A program made the translations under genes and the position numbers. From positions 14,631 to 78,630 of the forward strand of contig JAGBRZ010000069.1 of assembly GCA_017632155.1 (NCBI GenBank): DNA of 64,000 nt, written 5' to 3'. The number at the start of each line of letters is the position of its first letter. Position 1 is the first letter of the stretch. The notes beneath the pieces are model-generated. The model made no database searches. It was not told where the DNA came from and saw nothing but the letters and a program-made list of their open reading frames with translations. The DNA comes from Clostridia bacterium (GTDB lineage Bacteria > Bacillota_A > Clostridia > Oscillospirales > CAG-272). Below are positions 33,261-41,938 of this stretch, one piece after another.

Positions 33261-35261
33261 ATGAAAAAGGTACTTTCTGCCATTATGGCACTCCTTATGA
33301 TCCTCTCGATCTGCTCGTTCTCGATCTCCGCTGCTCCCGAAGGCACCGCGATCTCCACCGAAGCAGAATTCCTTGCTATGGATCCCGCAGGCACTTATTA
33401 TCTTGCAAATGACATCACTGTTAACGCTCCCTACGCTCAGGCATTCACCGGAACCTTCGACGGTAACGGCAAGACCGTAACCGTTTCTCAGCCTATGTTC
33501 GCTGACTTCGGCGGTACCGCTAAAAACTTCGTTATCGAAGGCTCCATCACCGCTCTCGGCGCTGATGCAGAGATCGCTCTCTTCACCGCAGAGGGCGCAC
33601 GCGGTGCAGTTGCTGCTACCATTAAGGGCGAAGCTACCGTTGTTTTCGAGAACATCAAGAACAACGCAACCGTTTCCGCTATCGGCAACATTCCCGACAG
33701 TGACGACTGCGCAGGCGGTATCGTTGGTCTTATCAACAACGCTGCTGCAAACGTAAGCTTCATCAACTGTGAGAATAACGCAGCTATCACCGGCCTCAAC
33801 CAGATCGGCGGTATTGCAGGCTTCATCAAGGCTGCTGCTTCCGTTACCTTTGACGGCTGTGTAAACAACGGTGCAATCACAGAAACCGGCACAAGCGCAT
33901 ACAGCGCAGGTATCGTTTGCCGCTCCGATGCTGAGTTCACCACCTTCAAGAGCTGTGTAAACAATGCTACCATTTCCGCAGGTAAGGACCAGGCAGGCGG
34001 TATGCTCGCATACGCTGCAAAGGGCTCCTTCGTTGTTGACGGATGTGTAAACAACGGTACTATCGCTCCTACCGTAGGTAAGGCTGCAGGTATCGTTGCT
34101 AACATCAACTGCAACGACGCAAGCGGTGCAAAGGGCTACTACGTAACCATCACCAACTGCGTAAACAACGGTAACATCACCGCAGGCGGCGACGCTCAGT
34201 ATGCTGCAGGTATCGCTTCCACCGTTCAGAACAACCTCGCTTTCAACATTTCTAACTGTGTAAACTACGGCGAGATCAACGGTACTCACGACTCCGGTGG
34301 TATCGTAGGCCACACTACTCAGGCTATAATGAAGCTCTCCTTCTGCGAGAACTTCGGTAAGGTAACCACCACCAGCGACCAGTACGCAGGCGGTATCATC
34401 GGTTACGCTTGGGGTACCAAGCAGACCACTTACTCTGCTGAAACCTTTGATTACACCAACATCGTTGAATACAACATCAACCACGCTGACATTACCGGTG
34501 ACCTCCGTACCGGAGGTATCGTAGGCTCCTTCGGCGCATCCGATTCCCGCGGTATCTGGCTCTGTCAGAACAACATCAACCTCGGCAACGTTACCTGTAT
34601 GGGTACCGGCACCTCTGAGTCCGCTAACGCTGCAGGCGGTATCGTAGGCTATGCTTACGGCTCCGGCACTGTTGCTTGCGCTTACATTATGAACAACCTC
34701 AACCTCGGTAACGTTGAGAACAAGAGCACTGATAAGGGCGTTGCTTCCTACATCCTCGGCTACATCAGCTCCAACGGTCTCTCCAAGATCACCGGCAACA
34801 CCGCTTCCGGTACCGTTACCGCTGCAAACGGCAATGCATTCGCATTCGGTTGGAACAACAACGAGAAGTACATCTTCCTTGATTGCTCCGGTAACACCAT
34901 CCCCGCTGATTGCACACTTCCTTTCACCCGTGAGCTTGGCGCAACCGACAAGGTTTACGAGGTTGGCGCATTTGATATGGCTAAACTCGTAAGCGGCGAG
35001 TACGTTTACAACTTCAACCAGGCTGCAGGTAAGGACGTTCTCTACATGACCGTTAACGGTACTGACTTCGTTCCCACCGTTGTTGCAGACGAAGACAAGG
35101 TTGTTGTGAAGAACGCTGACGGCACTTTCGGTAACCCCGTAAAGGAAGAGCCCAAGCCCGCTGATCCCGTTCCCACCGGCGACTCCGCACTCATCTTCGC
35201 AGTTGTTGCTATCATCTCCGTTCTCGGACTTGCAACCGTAGCTAAGAGAAGAGAAAACTGA
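33261..35261 (+). CDS. secreted GLUG-like beta-helix surface protein 2 (PTGD anchor)
   Basis: A 666-residue paralogue of the preceding gene: signal peptide (MKKVLSAIMALLMILSICSF), FTGTFDGNGKTVTVSQPMF, about nine NCxNNGxI...GGIxG repeats, a domain with VYNFNQAAGKDVLYMTVNG, and the end PVPTGDSALIFAVVAIIS...KRREN, almost identical to that of protein 1. The extra length comes from additional repeats. Predicted to be exported and fixed at its C-terminus. GAAAGGAAA lies before the ATG at 33261; an in-frame extension to 33195 covers the promoter and is rejected. Confidence 0.85.
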   Translation: MKKVLSAIMALLMILSICSFSISAAPEGTAISTEAEFLAMDPAGTYYLANDITVNAPYAQAFTGTFDGNGKTVTVSQPMFADFGGTAKNFVIEGSITALGADAEIALFTAEGARGAVAATIKGEATVVFENIKNNATVSAIGNIPDSDDCAGGIVGLINNAAANVSFINCENNAAITGLNQIGGIAGFIKAAASVTFDGCVNNGAITETGTSAYSAGIVCRSDAEFTTFKSCVNNATISAGKDQAGGMLAYAAKGSFVVDGCVNNGTIAPTVGKAAGIVANINCNDASGAKGYYVTITNCVNNGNITAGGDAQYAAGIASTVQNNLAFNISNCVNYGEINGTHDSGGIVGHTTQAIMKLSFCENFGKVTTTSDQYAGGIIGYAWGTKQTTYSAETFDYTNIVEYNINHADITGDLRTGGIVGSFGASDSRGIWLCQNNINLGNVTCMGTGTSESANAAGGIVGYAYGSGTVACAYIMNNLNLGNVENKSTDKGVASYILGYISSNGLSKITGNTASGTVTAANGNAFAFGWNNNEKYIFLDCSGNTIPADCTLPFTRELGATDKVYEVGAFDMAKLVSGEYVYNFNQAAGKDVLYMTVNGTDFVPTVVADEDKVVVKNADGTFGNPVKEEPKPADPVPTGDSALIFAVVAIISVLGLATVAKRREN

Positions 35262-35283
35262 TAACGATTCAGATAAATAATCC

Positions 35284-35317
35284 AAACTATCCGCGTTTCG
35301 GCGCGGATAGTTTTTTT
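35284..35317 (+). terminator. terminator after surface protein 2
   Basis: A 12-bp stem (AAACTATCCGCG and its complement) followed by a T-run. Confidence 0.85.
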
Positions 35318-35416
35318 GATAAATTTGTTATTGTGATATTATACAAATCTCTAATTCGATATTTGTCGATTATGACAAAACTTCGCAATGCTATGTTCAT
35401 ATTTGGCTGCGAATGC

Positions 35417-35445
35417 TTGACAACTATGTATTATTGTGATAAAAT
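35417..35445 (+). promoter_or_regulatory. promoter of surface protein 3
   Basis: TTGACA, 17 bp, TAAAAT with TGA before the -10. Confidence 0.85.
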
Positions 35446-35482
35446 AAATGAGCCAAATTTTATTATATGAAAGGAAAAAATT

Positions 35483-37345
35483 ATGAAAAAAACATTTTCC
35501 ATTATTATGGCTCTTTGCATGATCCTCTCGATCTGCTCATTCTCGGTTTCTGCCGCTCCCACAGGCACCGCGATCACAAGTGAAGCTGACTTTCTTGCAA
35601 TGAAGGAAGACGGTGCATACTATCTTGCAAATGACATCACAGTAACCAAATCCTATGAAAAACTCTTCACCGGCGTATTCGACGGTAACGGCAAGACCGT
35701 AACCGTTTCCGAGCCCATGTTCCTTGAATTCTGCGGAACCGCAATGAACCTCACCATCAATGGCGAGATCGTTGCCGATCACGCAAAGGACAACGGCTAC
35801 TGGGCACGCGGCGCGTTCGCTTGTATGGCTTCCGGCGACGGCACTGTTCTTCTTTACAACATTGTCAACAATGCAAACGTAACCGGCTTTACCACTCAGG
35901 AAACCGCAACCTACCCCAGCCTTCTCGGTAACGCATACACCGGCGGTATCCTTGGCGCGCTTGATAACAAGTCGGTAGGTACATATGCTTCCATCGCTAT
36001 CATTGAATGTGTAAACAACGGTAACGTCAAGGGCTTCCACTGCACCGGCGGTATCACAGGTATTCTTTACGTAAATGACTCCGAATATCTCGGAGAGCAG
36101 ACCGCAACCGTTACCAACTGTGTAAACAACGGTAACGTTGAGGGTCTCAGCACATACACCGGCGGTATGGTCGGAAGAGTTTACTACGTTGTAGACGCAA
36201 CCTTCACCGGATGCATCAACAACGGCGAGATCAAGGGCGCGGGCAACACCGGCGGTCTTATCGGTCACACCACCAACTCCTCCCTTATTATGCGTGTATG
36301 CCAGAATAACGGCGCAATTTCCAACATCGTTGTTGACGGCGAAACTCCCTATGCAGGCGGTCTTGTCGGTTACGGTCAGGGTACCAAGAGCGACAAATTC
36401 GCAGCCGGCGATGGCAAGTTCGCAAACCAGGTTGAATTCTGCATTAATACCGGTAGCGTAACCGGTTCTTGCAGAACCGGCGGTATTCTTGGTTCCACCG
36501 GTGCGGATGGTGCATACGGTCTGTCCCACACCCGTTACTGCATTAACACAGGTAACATCACCAATAACGGTCTTGGAACCTCCGCAGCGGCAAACGCAGC
36601 CGGCGGTATTCAGGGTTACGGCTACGGCTCCGGTGATAAGGAGTATGCATACGTAACAGACTGTATTACAACCGGTAATATCGAATCCCTCAACCCCGAT
36701 CTTGGTATTGCCGCTTACTTCCTCGGCTACATCAGCTCCAACAATGCAATGATCGCAAGAAACAGCGCGACCGGATCTCTTTACGCTCCTTCCGGAAGAA
36801 CCTATGCTCTCGGTTGGAACAATAAGGGTACTTACACCGAAGCAACTGTCGGCAACAACCTCCTTGCAACCAACATTCATAAGCTCGCTTATGAAAACGG
36901 CGTTGATTCCGAAAAGACCTTCGATTGCGGTATTACCGATGAAACCTCGCTTATCAACGGTCAGGCAATTGCAAACTTCAACAAGGCTTACAAGGACATC
37001 ACCGGCGCAACATCCGATGCAATGACTCAGACTCTCGACGGCACCTTCAAGCCTCAGATCGTTGTTGTCAAGGCTGAAGCTCCCGCTATTACATACCCCG
37101 AAGTTGAGCCCGAGACCGAGCCCGTTACCGAGCCTGTAACAGAGCCTGTTACCGAACCTGTAACCGAGCCCACAACAGAGCCTGTAACCGAGCCCGTTAC
37201 CGAACCCGCTCCCGAGGTTACTGCAGCTCCCGAAACCGAGCCCGCTCCCGCAAAGAGCGGATGCGGCGCGGCTATCTCCGGCGGCGCAATCGTTGCAATC
37301 CTCGCTATGGGCGTTGCAATGATCGCAAAGAGAAAAGAGAACTGA
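35483..37345 (+). CDS. secreted GLUG-like beta-helix surface protein 3 (KSGCGA end)
   Basis: A 620-residue member of the same tandem family: signal peptide (MKKTFSIIMALCMILSICSF), LFTGVFDGNGKTVTVSEPMF, a run of NCVNNGNV...TGGITG repeats with longer units than in proteins 1 and 2, and a domain with INGQAIANFNKAYKDITGAT. A spacer of repeated PVTEP units (about residues 541-575) leads to a different end: PAKSGCGAAISGGAIVAILA...KRKEN. This end has a membrane helix and basic tail like a sorting signal, but KSGCGA replaces PTGD. The cysteine could be a lipid or thioether site; this is a guess. It has its own promoter and terminator. Confidence 0.85.
   Translation: MKKTFSIIMALCMILSICSFSVSAAPTGTAITSEADFLAMKEDGAYYLANDITVTKSYEKLFTGVFDGNGKTVTVSEPMFLEFCGTAMNLTINGEIVADHAKDNGYWARGAFACMASGDGTVLLYNIVNNANVTGFTTQETATYPSLLGNAYTGGILGALDNKSVGTYASIAIIECVNNGNVKGFHCTGGITGILYVNDSEYLGEQTATVTNCVNNGNVEGLSTYTGGMVGRVYYVVDATFTGCINNGEIKGAGNTGGLIGHTTNSSLIMRVCQNNGAISNIVVDGETPYAGGLVGYGQGTKSDKFAAGDGKFANQVEFCINTGSVTGSCRTGGILGSTGADGAYGLSHTRYCINTGNITNNGLGTSAAANAAGGIQGYGYGSGDKEYAYVTDCITTGNIESLNPDLGIAAYFLGYISSNNAMIARNSATGSLYAPSGRTYALGWNNKGTYTEATVGNNLLATNIHKLAYENGVDSEKTFDCGITDETSLINGQAIANFNKAYKDITGATSDAMTQTLDGTFKPQIVVVKAEAPAITYPEVEPETEPVTEPVTEPVTEPVTEPTTEPVTEPVTEPAPEVTAAPETEPAPAKSGCGAAISGGAIVAILAMGVAMIAKRKEN
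37105..37206 (+). repeat. tandem repeat coding for PVTEP units
   Basis: A run of near-identical 12-base units (CCCGTTACCGAG / CCTGTAACAGAG) encodes the Thr/Pro/Glu spacer between the beta-helix and the membrane end of surface protein 3. The third codon positions vary between units, so this is older than a very recent slippage expansion. A shorter version of the same peptide occurs in the GDPD lipoprotein at 28129. Confidence 0.8.
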
Positions 37346-37375
37346 TTGCAGTTTTCCGTAATTAAATAACATATC

Positions 37376-37407
37376 AGCCACCCGGGCAAAAGCTCGGGTG
37401 GCTTTTT
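37376..37407 (+). terminator. terminator after surface protein 3
   Basis: AGCCACCCGGGC, AAAA, then GCTCGGGTGGCT (one G-T pair) and TTTTT. Confidence 0.85.
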
Positions 37408-37506
37408 ATATAAAGCACAACTGTCATTTTGCACAAATTTTAAAAGCGCATTTTGTTTATTTTTACAATTTTTGCACACAATGGCACGCGAATTATTAAT
37501 AATCGC

Positions 37507-37535
37507 TTGACTTTTTCATAACATTGTGTTAGAAT
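37507..37535 (+). promoter_or_regulatory. promoter of surface protein 4
   Basis: TTGACT, 17 bp, TAGAAT with TGT before the -10; weaker than those of the other three paralogues. Confidence 0.7.
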
Positions 37536-37572
37536 TAATTATACTAGATTTATTATAAGGAAGGGAACTGTT

Positions 37573-39450
37573 ATGAAAAAAGTACTTTCTGCCATTATGG
37601 CACTCTGCATGATCCTCTCAATCTGCTCACTCTCAATCTCCGCAGCTCCTCAGGGCAAGGCGATCACAAGCGAAGCTGACTTCCTCGCAATGAAGAAAGA
37701 CGGCTCTTACTACCTTGCAAATGACATTACAATTACTCAATCTTATGGCGCAGACGGCACACTCTTCACCGGATATTTTGACGGCAACGGCAAAACCGTA
37801 ACTCTCACCGGTGAGCCCCTGTTCGTTGAATTCTGCGGCCAGGCAAAGAACCTCACCCTCAAGGGCGAAGTTGTTGCAGACCACGAAAAGGATAACGGCT
37901 ATTGGGCACGCGGCGCATTCGCTTGTATGACTTCCGGCGAAGGCACCATCACCCTTTATAACATCACCAACAATGCTAACGTAACCGGATTTGCTTCTCA
38001 GGAAAGCAAATATTCGGGCCTTCTCGGTAATGCTTACACCGGTGGTATCATCGGTGCGCACGATAACTACTCCGTAGGTACAGATGCAGGTATCACCATC
38101 ATCAACTGCGTAAACAACGGTAACATCTCCGGTTGGCACTGCTCCGGCGGTATCGCTGGTCTTCTTCACATCAATGACCAGGATTTCTCCGGCGAACAGA
38201 CTGCAATCGTTACCAACTGCTCAAACACCGGTTCTGTAAACAGCTTTAATCAGTACGCAGGCGGTATCGTTGGACGTGTATACTATGCTCTTGATGCTAA
38301 GTTCACAGGCTGTATCAACAACGGTTACGTAACCGGTTACAGTAACATCGGCGGTATCATCGGTCACACCACAGCATCCAGCCTTATTATGACCGCTTGC
38401 CAGAACAATGGCGAGATCGCAACCACTACAGATGAAAAATCCAGTGCTTACGCAGGTGGCCTTATCGGTTACGCTCAGGGTACTAACGACTCCAACCACT
38501 CCGCTGACTACGGCGAGCTTGCAAGCCGCATTCAGTTCTGCATCAATACCGGTAACGTATCCAGTATGCGTAGAACCGGCGGTATCGTAGGTTCTTCCGG
38601 CGCAGACTCCGCATACGGTATCACATACGTTGACTACTGCATTAACACCGGTAACGTAACTAACTACGGTACTGTAAACGGCTCTCACGCACAGGGTTGC
38701 GCAGGCGGTATCCAGGGTTATGCTTACGGTTCCAAGTCCAAGCCTCAGTACGCTGTAATTACCAACTGTATCACCACCGGTGCTGTTGAATCCCGTAACG
38801 CTGATTACGGTATCGCAGCATACATCCTTGGTTACATCAGCTCCGACCTCGCAGTTGTAGCAAACAACAGCGCTTCCGGTACTCTTACATCCGGCGCTGA
38901 CAAGACATACTGCATCGGCTGGAACAATGCTTACACTTTCGCTGAGACCACTCTCAACAACAACATCCCTGCTACCAACCTCTACAAGATCGCGGCTGAA
39001 AACGGTGCTGAATCTACCAGAGACTTCCAAAACGGCCTCTTTGACATCACCTCTCTCATTAACGGCACAACTATCGCTAACTTCAACGCGGCTTACAAGC
39101 AGCTCAACAGCGCTACCGCAGATTGCATGACTCAGACCGTTGACGGCGGATTCCATCCCCAGATAGTACAGCTCTCTGTTACCGAGCCCGAATATCCCGC
39201 TGCTACAACCGAGCCCGAGACCACCGCAGCTCCCGAAACTCAGGCTCCCGTTGAAACAACCGAGGCTCCCGTTGAGACCACAGAAGCTCCCGCCGAGACT
39301 CAGGTTCCCGAGACTGCAGCTCCCGTTGAAACTCAGGCTCCCGAAACCGAAGCTCCCGCAAAGAGCGGTTGCGGCGCAATGGTATCCGGCGGTGCAATCG
39401 TAGTTGCACTCCTCGGCATTGCATTCATTGCAAAGAAAAGAGAAAACTAA
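37573..39450 (+). CDS. secreted GLUG-like beta-helix surface protein 4 (KSGCGA end)
   Basis: A 625-residue paralogue closest to protein 3: signal peptide (MKKVLSAIMALCMILSICSL), LFTGYFDGNGKTVTLTGEPL, repeats of the NCVNNGNISGWHCSGGIAG type, then INGTTIANFNAAYKQLNSAT. The spacer is rich in APVETTEAPVETT-like units instead of PVTEP. The C-terminus PAKSGCGAMVSGGAIVVALL...KKREN matches protein 3. Proteins 3 and 4 share the insert GYWARGAFAC near residue 105 (EKDNGYWARG in 4), absent from 1 and 2, so the family splits into two pairs that agree with the two anchor types. It has its own promoter and terminator. Confidence 0.85.
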   Translation: MKKVLSAIMALCMILSICSLSISAAPQGKAITSEADFLAMKKDGSYYLANDITITQSYGADGTLFTGYFDGNGKTVTLTGEPLFVEFCGQAKNLTLKGEVVADHEKDNGYWARGAFACMTSGEGTITLYNITNNANVTGFASQESKYSGLLGNAYTGGIIGAHDNYSVGTDAGITIINCVNNGNISGWHCSGGIAGLLHINDQDFSGEQTAIVTNCSNTGSVNSFNQYAGGIVGRVYYALDAKFTGCINNGYVTGYSNIGGIIGHTTASSLIMTACQNNGEIATTTDEKSSAYAGGLIGYAQGTNDSNHSADYGELASRIQFCINTGNVSSMRRTGGIVGSSGADSAYGITYVDYCINTGNVTNYGTVNGSHAQGCAGGIQGYAYGSKSKPQYAVITNCITTGAVESRNADYGIAAYILGYISSDLAVVANNSASGTLTSGADKTYCIGWNNAYTFAETTLNNNIPATNLYKIAAENGAESTRDFQNGLFDITSLINGTTIANFNAAYKQLNSATADCMTQTVDGGFHPQIVQLSVTEPEYPAATTEPETTAAPETQAPVETTEAPVETTEAPAETQVPETAAPVETQAPETEAPAKSGCGAMVSGGAIVVALLGIAFIAKKREN

Positions 39451-39458
39451 TATATCAT

Positions 39459-39486
39459 AAAAAAGACCGCTTCGGCGGTCTTTTTT
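39459..39486 (+). terminator. terminator after surface protein 4
   Basis: AAAAAAGACCGC, TTCG, then GCGGTCTTTTTT. Confidence 0.9.
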
Positions 39487-39511
39487 CAATAAGAATTGAT
39501 ATGAATATTTA

Positions 39512-39540
39512 TTGACAATGCACTAATATTATGATATAAT
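39512..39540 (+). promoter_or_regulatory. promoter of the OYE-type oxidoreductase
   Basis: TTGACA, 17 bp, TATAAT with TGA before the -10. Confidence 0.88.
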
Positions 39541-39572
39541 TAATTTAATTATATATAAAGGAGATTTTTCCG

Positions 39573-41639
39573 ATGAATAATCTTGACCCTAAATATGAGG
39601 CGTTATTTACCCCTTGGAAGGTCGGTAACGTCGAGATCAAAAACCGTATCGTAATGTGCCCGATGGGCGGAACCTCCCTCTTTGGTTGGTTCGAGCTTGG
39701 CGGATGCCATTTCGACAAGGAAGCCGCAAAGCTCTTCCTTGAGCGTGCACAGAACAACGTAGGCCTTATCATCCCCGGCATCGCTCCCCTCCGCGACACG
39801 TTCTGGGGCAAGTGGCTCTGGCAGAACCCGAAGATGTTCGAGGATCTCAAGGTCTTTATGGATGAGATCCACAAAACTGGCGCAAAGCTCTTCGTTCAGC
39901 TCACCGCAGGTATGGGACGCTCCTGGGCGATCACCGAGCTTGTTGCTCCCCTTCACAAGAATAAATTCACACGTGCGATCCTCAAGCCCATTCTTGACAC
40001 CAACCACGAGCTTGCATGTCCCAGTCCTCAGCCCTCGCGTTGGGCGCACGATATCATCTGCCCCGAGATGACCGTTGAGCAGATCCACGAGATCATTGAG
40101 GCTTTCGCAAAGACTGCAAAGCTCTGTATGGATGCGGGCGTTGACGGCGTCGAGGTTCACGCTGTTCACGAGGGCTACCTCCTTGACCAGTTTGCTATCG
40201 AATTCTTCAACAAGCGTACCGACAACTATGGCGGAAGCTTTGAAAATCGCTATCGTTTCGCAGTCGAAGTCGTTGAAGCAATCAAAAAGGAATGCGGCAA
40301 GGACTTCCCCGTTTCTCTCCGTTACTCTGTTGAATCCAAGATGAAGGGCTTCTGCGAAGGCGCAATGCCCGGCGAGGACTACGTTGAGGTCGGACGTAAT
40401 ATGGAAGAATCCGAAAAGGCGGCTAAATATCTTCAGGATGCGGGCTACGATATGCTCAACGCCGACAACGGTACATATGACTCCTGGTACTGGGCTCACC
40501 CGCCTATGTATATGCCCCAGAACTGCAACCTCGAGGACGTTGCGCACATCAAGAAATTCGTTGACATTCCCGTTGTTTGCGCGGGACGTATGGAGCCCGA
40601 TGTCGGAGCACAGGCTATCGCCGAGGGCAAGATTGACGGTATGGGCGTTGCGCGTCAGTTCCTGACCGACCCCGAATGGATCACCAAGCTCATTGAAAAC
40701 CGCATCGAGGACATCAAGCCCTGCATCTGCTGTCACGCGGGATGCTTCAACTTCTCTTCCTCGAAGGGTCACGCAAACACCCAGGACCTCACCGACACTA
40801 TGGGACTTGCTCGTTGCGCTCTCAACCCCGAAACGATGCAGTCGAAAAAATACAACATTCAGCCCGCAAAGAAGCAAAAGAAGATCGCCGTTATCGGCGG
40901 CGGTATCGGCGGTATGGAAGCTGCTATCGTTTGCGCAAAGCGCGGCCATAGCGTAACTCTCTACGAAAAGTCGGGCGAGCTCGGCGGCGTATTCATCGCG
41001 GCGGCATCCCCCTCCTTCAAGGAAAAGGACCGTGACCTCATCGCGTGGTACAAGAGAGAGATCACTCGCTATTCCTCTATCGAGGTCAAGCTCAACACCG
41101 AAGTCACCGACGTCAAATCCCTTGGTGCGGACGAAGTAATCGTTGCAACCGGTGCAAAAGCAAAGAGAATTCCGATTCCCGGAGTTGAAAAGTCGATCGA
41201 GGCGGTTGATTTCCTCCTTGGTAAGAAGCAGGTCGGTGAAAAGGTCGTTGTTATCGGCGGCGGTCTGACCGGATGCGAGATCGCATACGAGCTCTTCCTT
41301 CAGGGTAAGAAGCCCGCTATCGTTGAAATGATGGATGACCTCATCGTCACCCCCGGCATCTGCCTTGCAAACACCTCCTACCTCCGCGATTGCTTTAAGG
41401 CGAACAATCTGCCCGTATATCTCGAAACCGGCGTCAAGGAAATCAAGGACGGCGCGGTAGTCGTTGCCGACAAGGAAGGCAAGACCTTTGAGATCGAGGC
41501 TGATTCGGTTATTCTCTCGGTTGGATATAATCCCGCTCCCATCGAAACCAAGGGCGTTCACGTTATCGGTGACGCACAGAAGGTCGGAAACCTCCGCTCT
41601 GTAATTTGGGGCGCTTGGGACGTGGCAACAAAGATCTAA
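39573..41639 (+). CDS. Old Yellow Enzyme-type Fe-S flavoprotein oxidoreductase
   Basis: A 688-residue protein of the 2,4-dienoyl-CoA reductase/BaiCD/trimethylamine-dehydrogenase type. Residues 1-370 form the FMN barrel (LFTPWKVGNVEIKNRIVMCPM; GVDGVEVHAVHEGYLLDQF; RTDNYGGSFENR). Residues about 380-420 hold the cluster cysteines (CICCHAGC, then C in GLARCALNPE). Residues about 435-688 bind FAD/NAD(P)H through IGGGIGGMEAA near 440 and VIGGGLTGCEIA near 560. Such enzymes reduce enoate double bonds in anaerobes using NAD(P)H. Substrate is unknown; bile-acid or cinnamate-type compounds are possible. AAAGGAG precedes the ATG. The stop codon lies in the loop of its terminator, so it is transcribed alone. 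Confidence 0.88.
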   Translation: MNNLDPKYEALFTPWKVGNVEIKNRIVMCPMGGTSLFGWFELGGCHFDKEAAKLFLERAQNNVGLIIPGIAPLRDTFWGKWLWQNPKMFEDLKVFMDEIHKTGAKLFVQLTAGMGRSWAITELVAPLHKNKFTRAILKPILDTNHELACPSPQPSRWAHDIICPEMTVEQIHEIIEAFAKTAKLCMDAGVDGVEVHAVHEGYLLDQFAIEFFNKRTDNYGGSFENRYRFAVEVVEAIKKECGKDFPVSLRYSVESKMKGFCEGAMPGEDYVEVGRNMEESEKAAKYLQDAGYDMLNADNGTYDSWYWAHPPMYMPQNCNLEDVAHIKKFVDIPVVCAGRMEPDVGAQAIAEGKIDGMGVARQFLTDPEWITKLIENRIEDIKPCICCHAGCFNFSSSKGHANTQDLTDTMGLARCALNPETMQSKKYNIQPAKKQKKIAVIGGGIGGMEAAIVCAKRGHSVTLYEKSGELGGVFIAAASPSFKEKDRDLIAWYKREITRYSSIEVKLNTEVTDVKSLGADEVIVATGAKAKRIPIPGVEKSIEAVDFLLGKKQVGEKVVVIGGGLTGCEIAYELFLQGKKPAIVEMMDDLIVTPGICLANTSYLRDCFKANNLPVYLETGVKEIKDGAVVVADKEGKTFEIEADSVILSVGYNPAPIETKGVHVIGDAQKVGNLRSVIWGAWDVATKI

Positions 41640-41652
41640 CGATCTTTGTTGC
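41625..41652 (+). terminator. hairpin whose loop contains the OYE stop codon
   Basis: GCAACAAAGATC (41625-41636), loop TAAC with the TAA stop, then the exact complement (41641-41652). There is no T-run, so it may stabilise the mRNA end more than terminate. Confidence 0.65.
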
Positions 41653-41660
41653 TATGAAAT

Positions 41661-41737
41661 CCGCCTTCGGCGGGTGAAATCGCGCGTTGCGCGGTGAAAT
41701 CGAGCTTCGCTCGGTGAAATCTTCGCCTTCGGCGAAG
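41661..41737. repeat. cluster C of short palindromes with GTGAAATC spacers
   Basis: CCGCCTTCGGCGG, CGCGCGTTGCGCG, CGAGCTTCGCTCG and CTTCGCCTTCGGCGAAG are joined by GTGAAATC. The palindrome style matches the other clusters, but the spacer differs (GTGAAATC instead of AATGATAAT), so this is a second subfamily. Confidence 0.82.
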
Positions 41738-41810
41738 GTTGCGGAAGATTTTCTCGCGGGGCTCGAAAATCATTTTTATCAAATATTTAATATTGCTTAA
41801 CTCTTTACTA

Positions 41811-41890
41811 TATGTTCGCACTTGCTTATCAGCCTTCTCCCGGATCTTGGGAGAAGGTGTCAGCCCTTGTGGCTGACGGATGAGGGGTAG
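41811..41890. repeat. hairpin repeat starting with a 15-mer shared with the 17-kb element
   Basis: TATGTTCGCACTTGC (from 41811) is identical to bases beginning at 17151. It runs into two hairpins, CCTTCTCCC...GGGAGAAGG (about 41832-41856) and GTCAGCC...GGCTGAC (about 41859-41878). The rest of the 41640-41938 gap has the palindrome cluster and AT-rich sequence; I see no clear promoter for the next gene. Confidence 0.7.
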
Positions 41891-41938
41891 CGAAATCTGT
41901 ACAAAACAGAATAATCCATATTTTGAAAGGATATAGAT

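Noticed and set aside
31262..39489. Long minus-strand open frames (up to 707 codons) opposite the four surface-protein genes
   Set aside because: They mirror the plus-strand genes because of codon bias and repeats, have odd Cys/Val-rich composition, and lack ribosome sites; the plus-strand frames have signal peptides, promoters and terminators.
39603..41561. A 652-codon minus-strand frame opposite the OYE-type gene
   Set aside because: It is the antisense shadow of a gene with intact FMN, Fe-S and FAD motifs.
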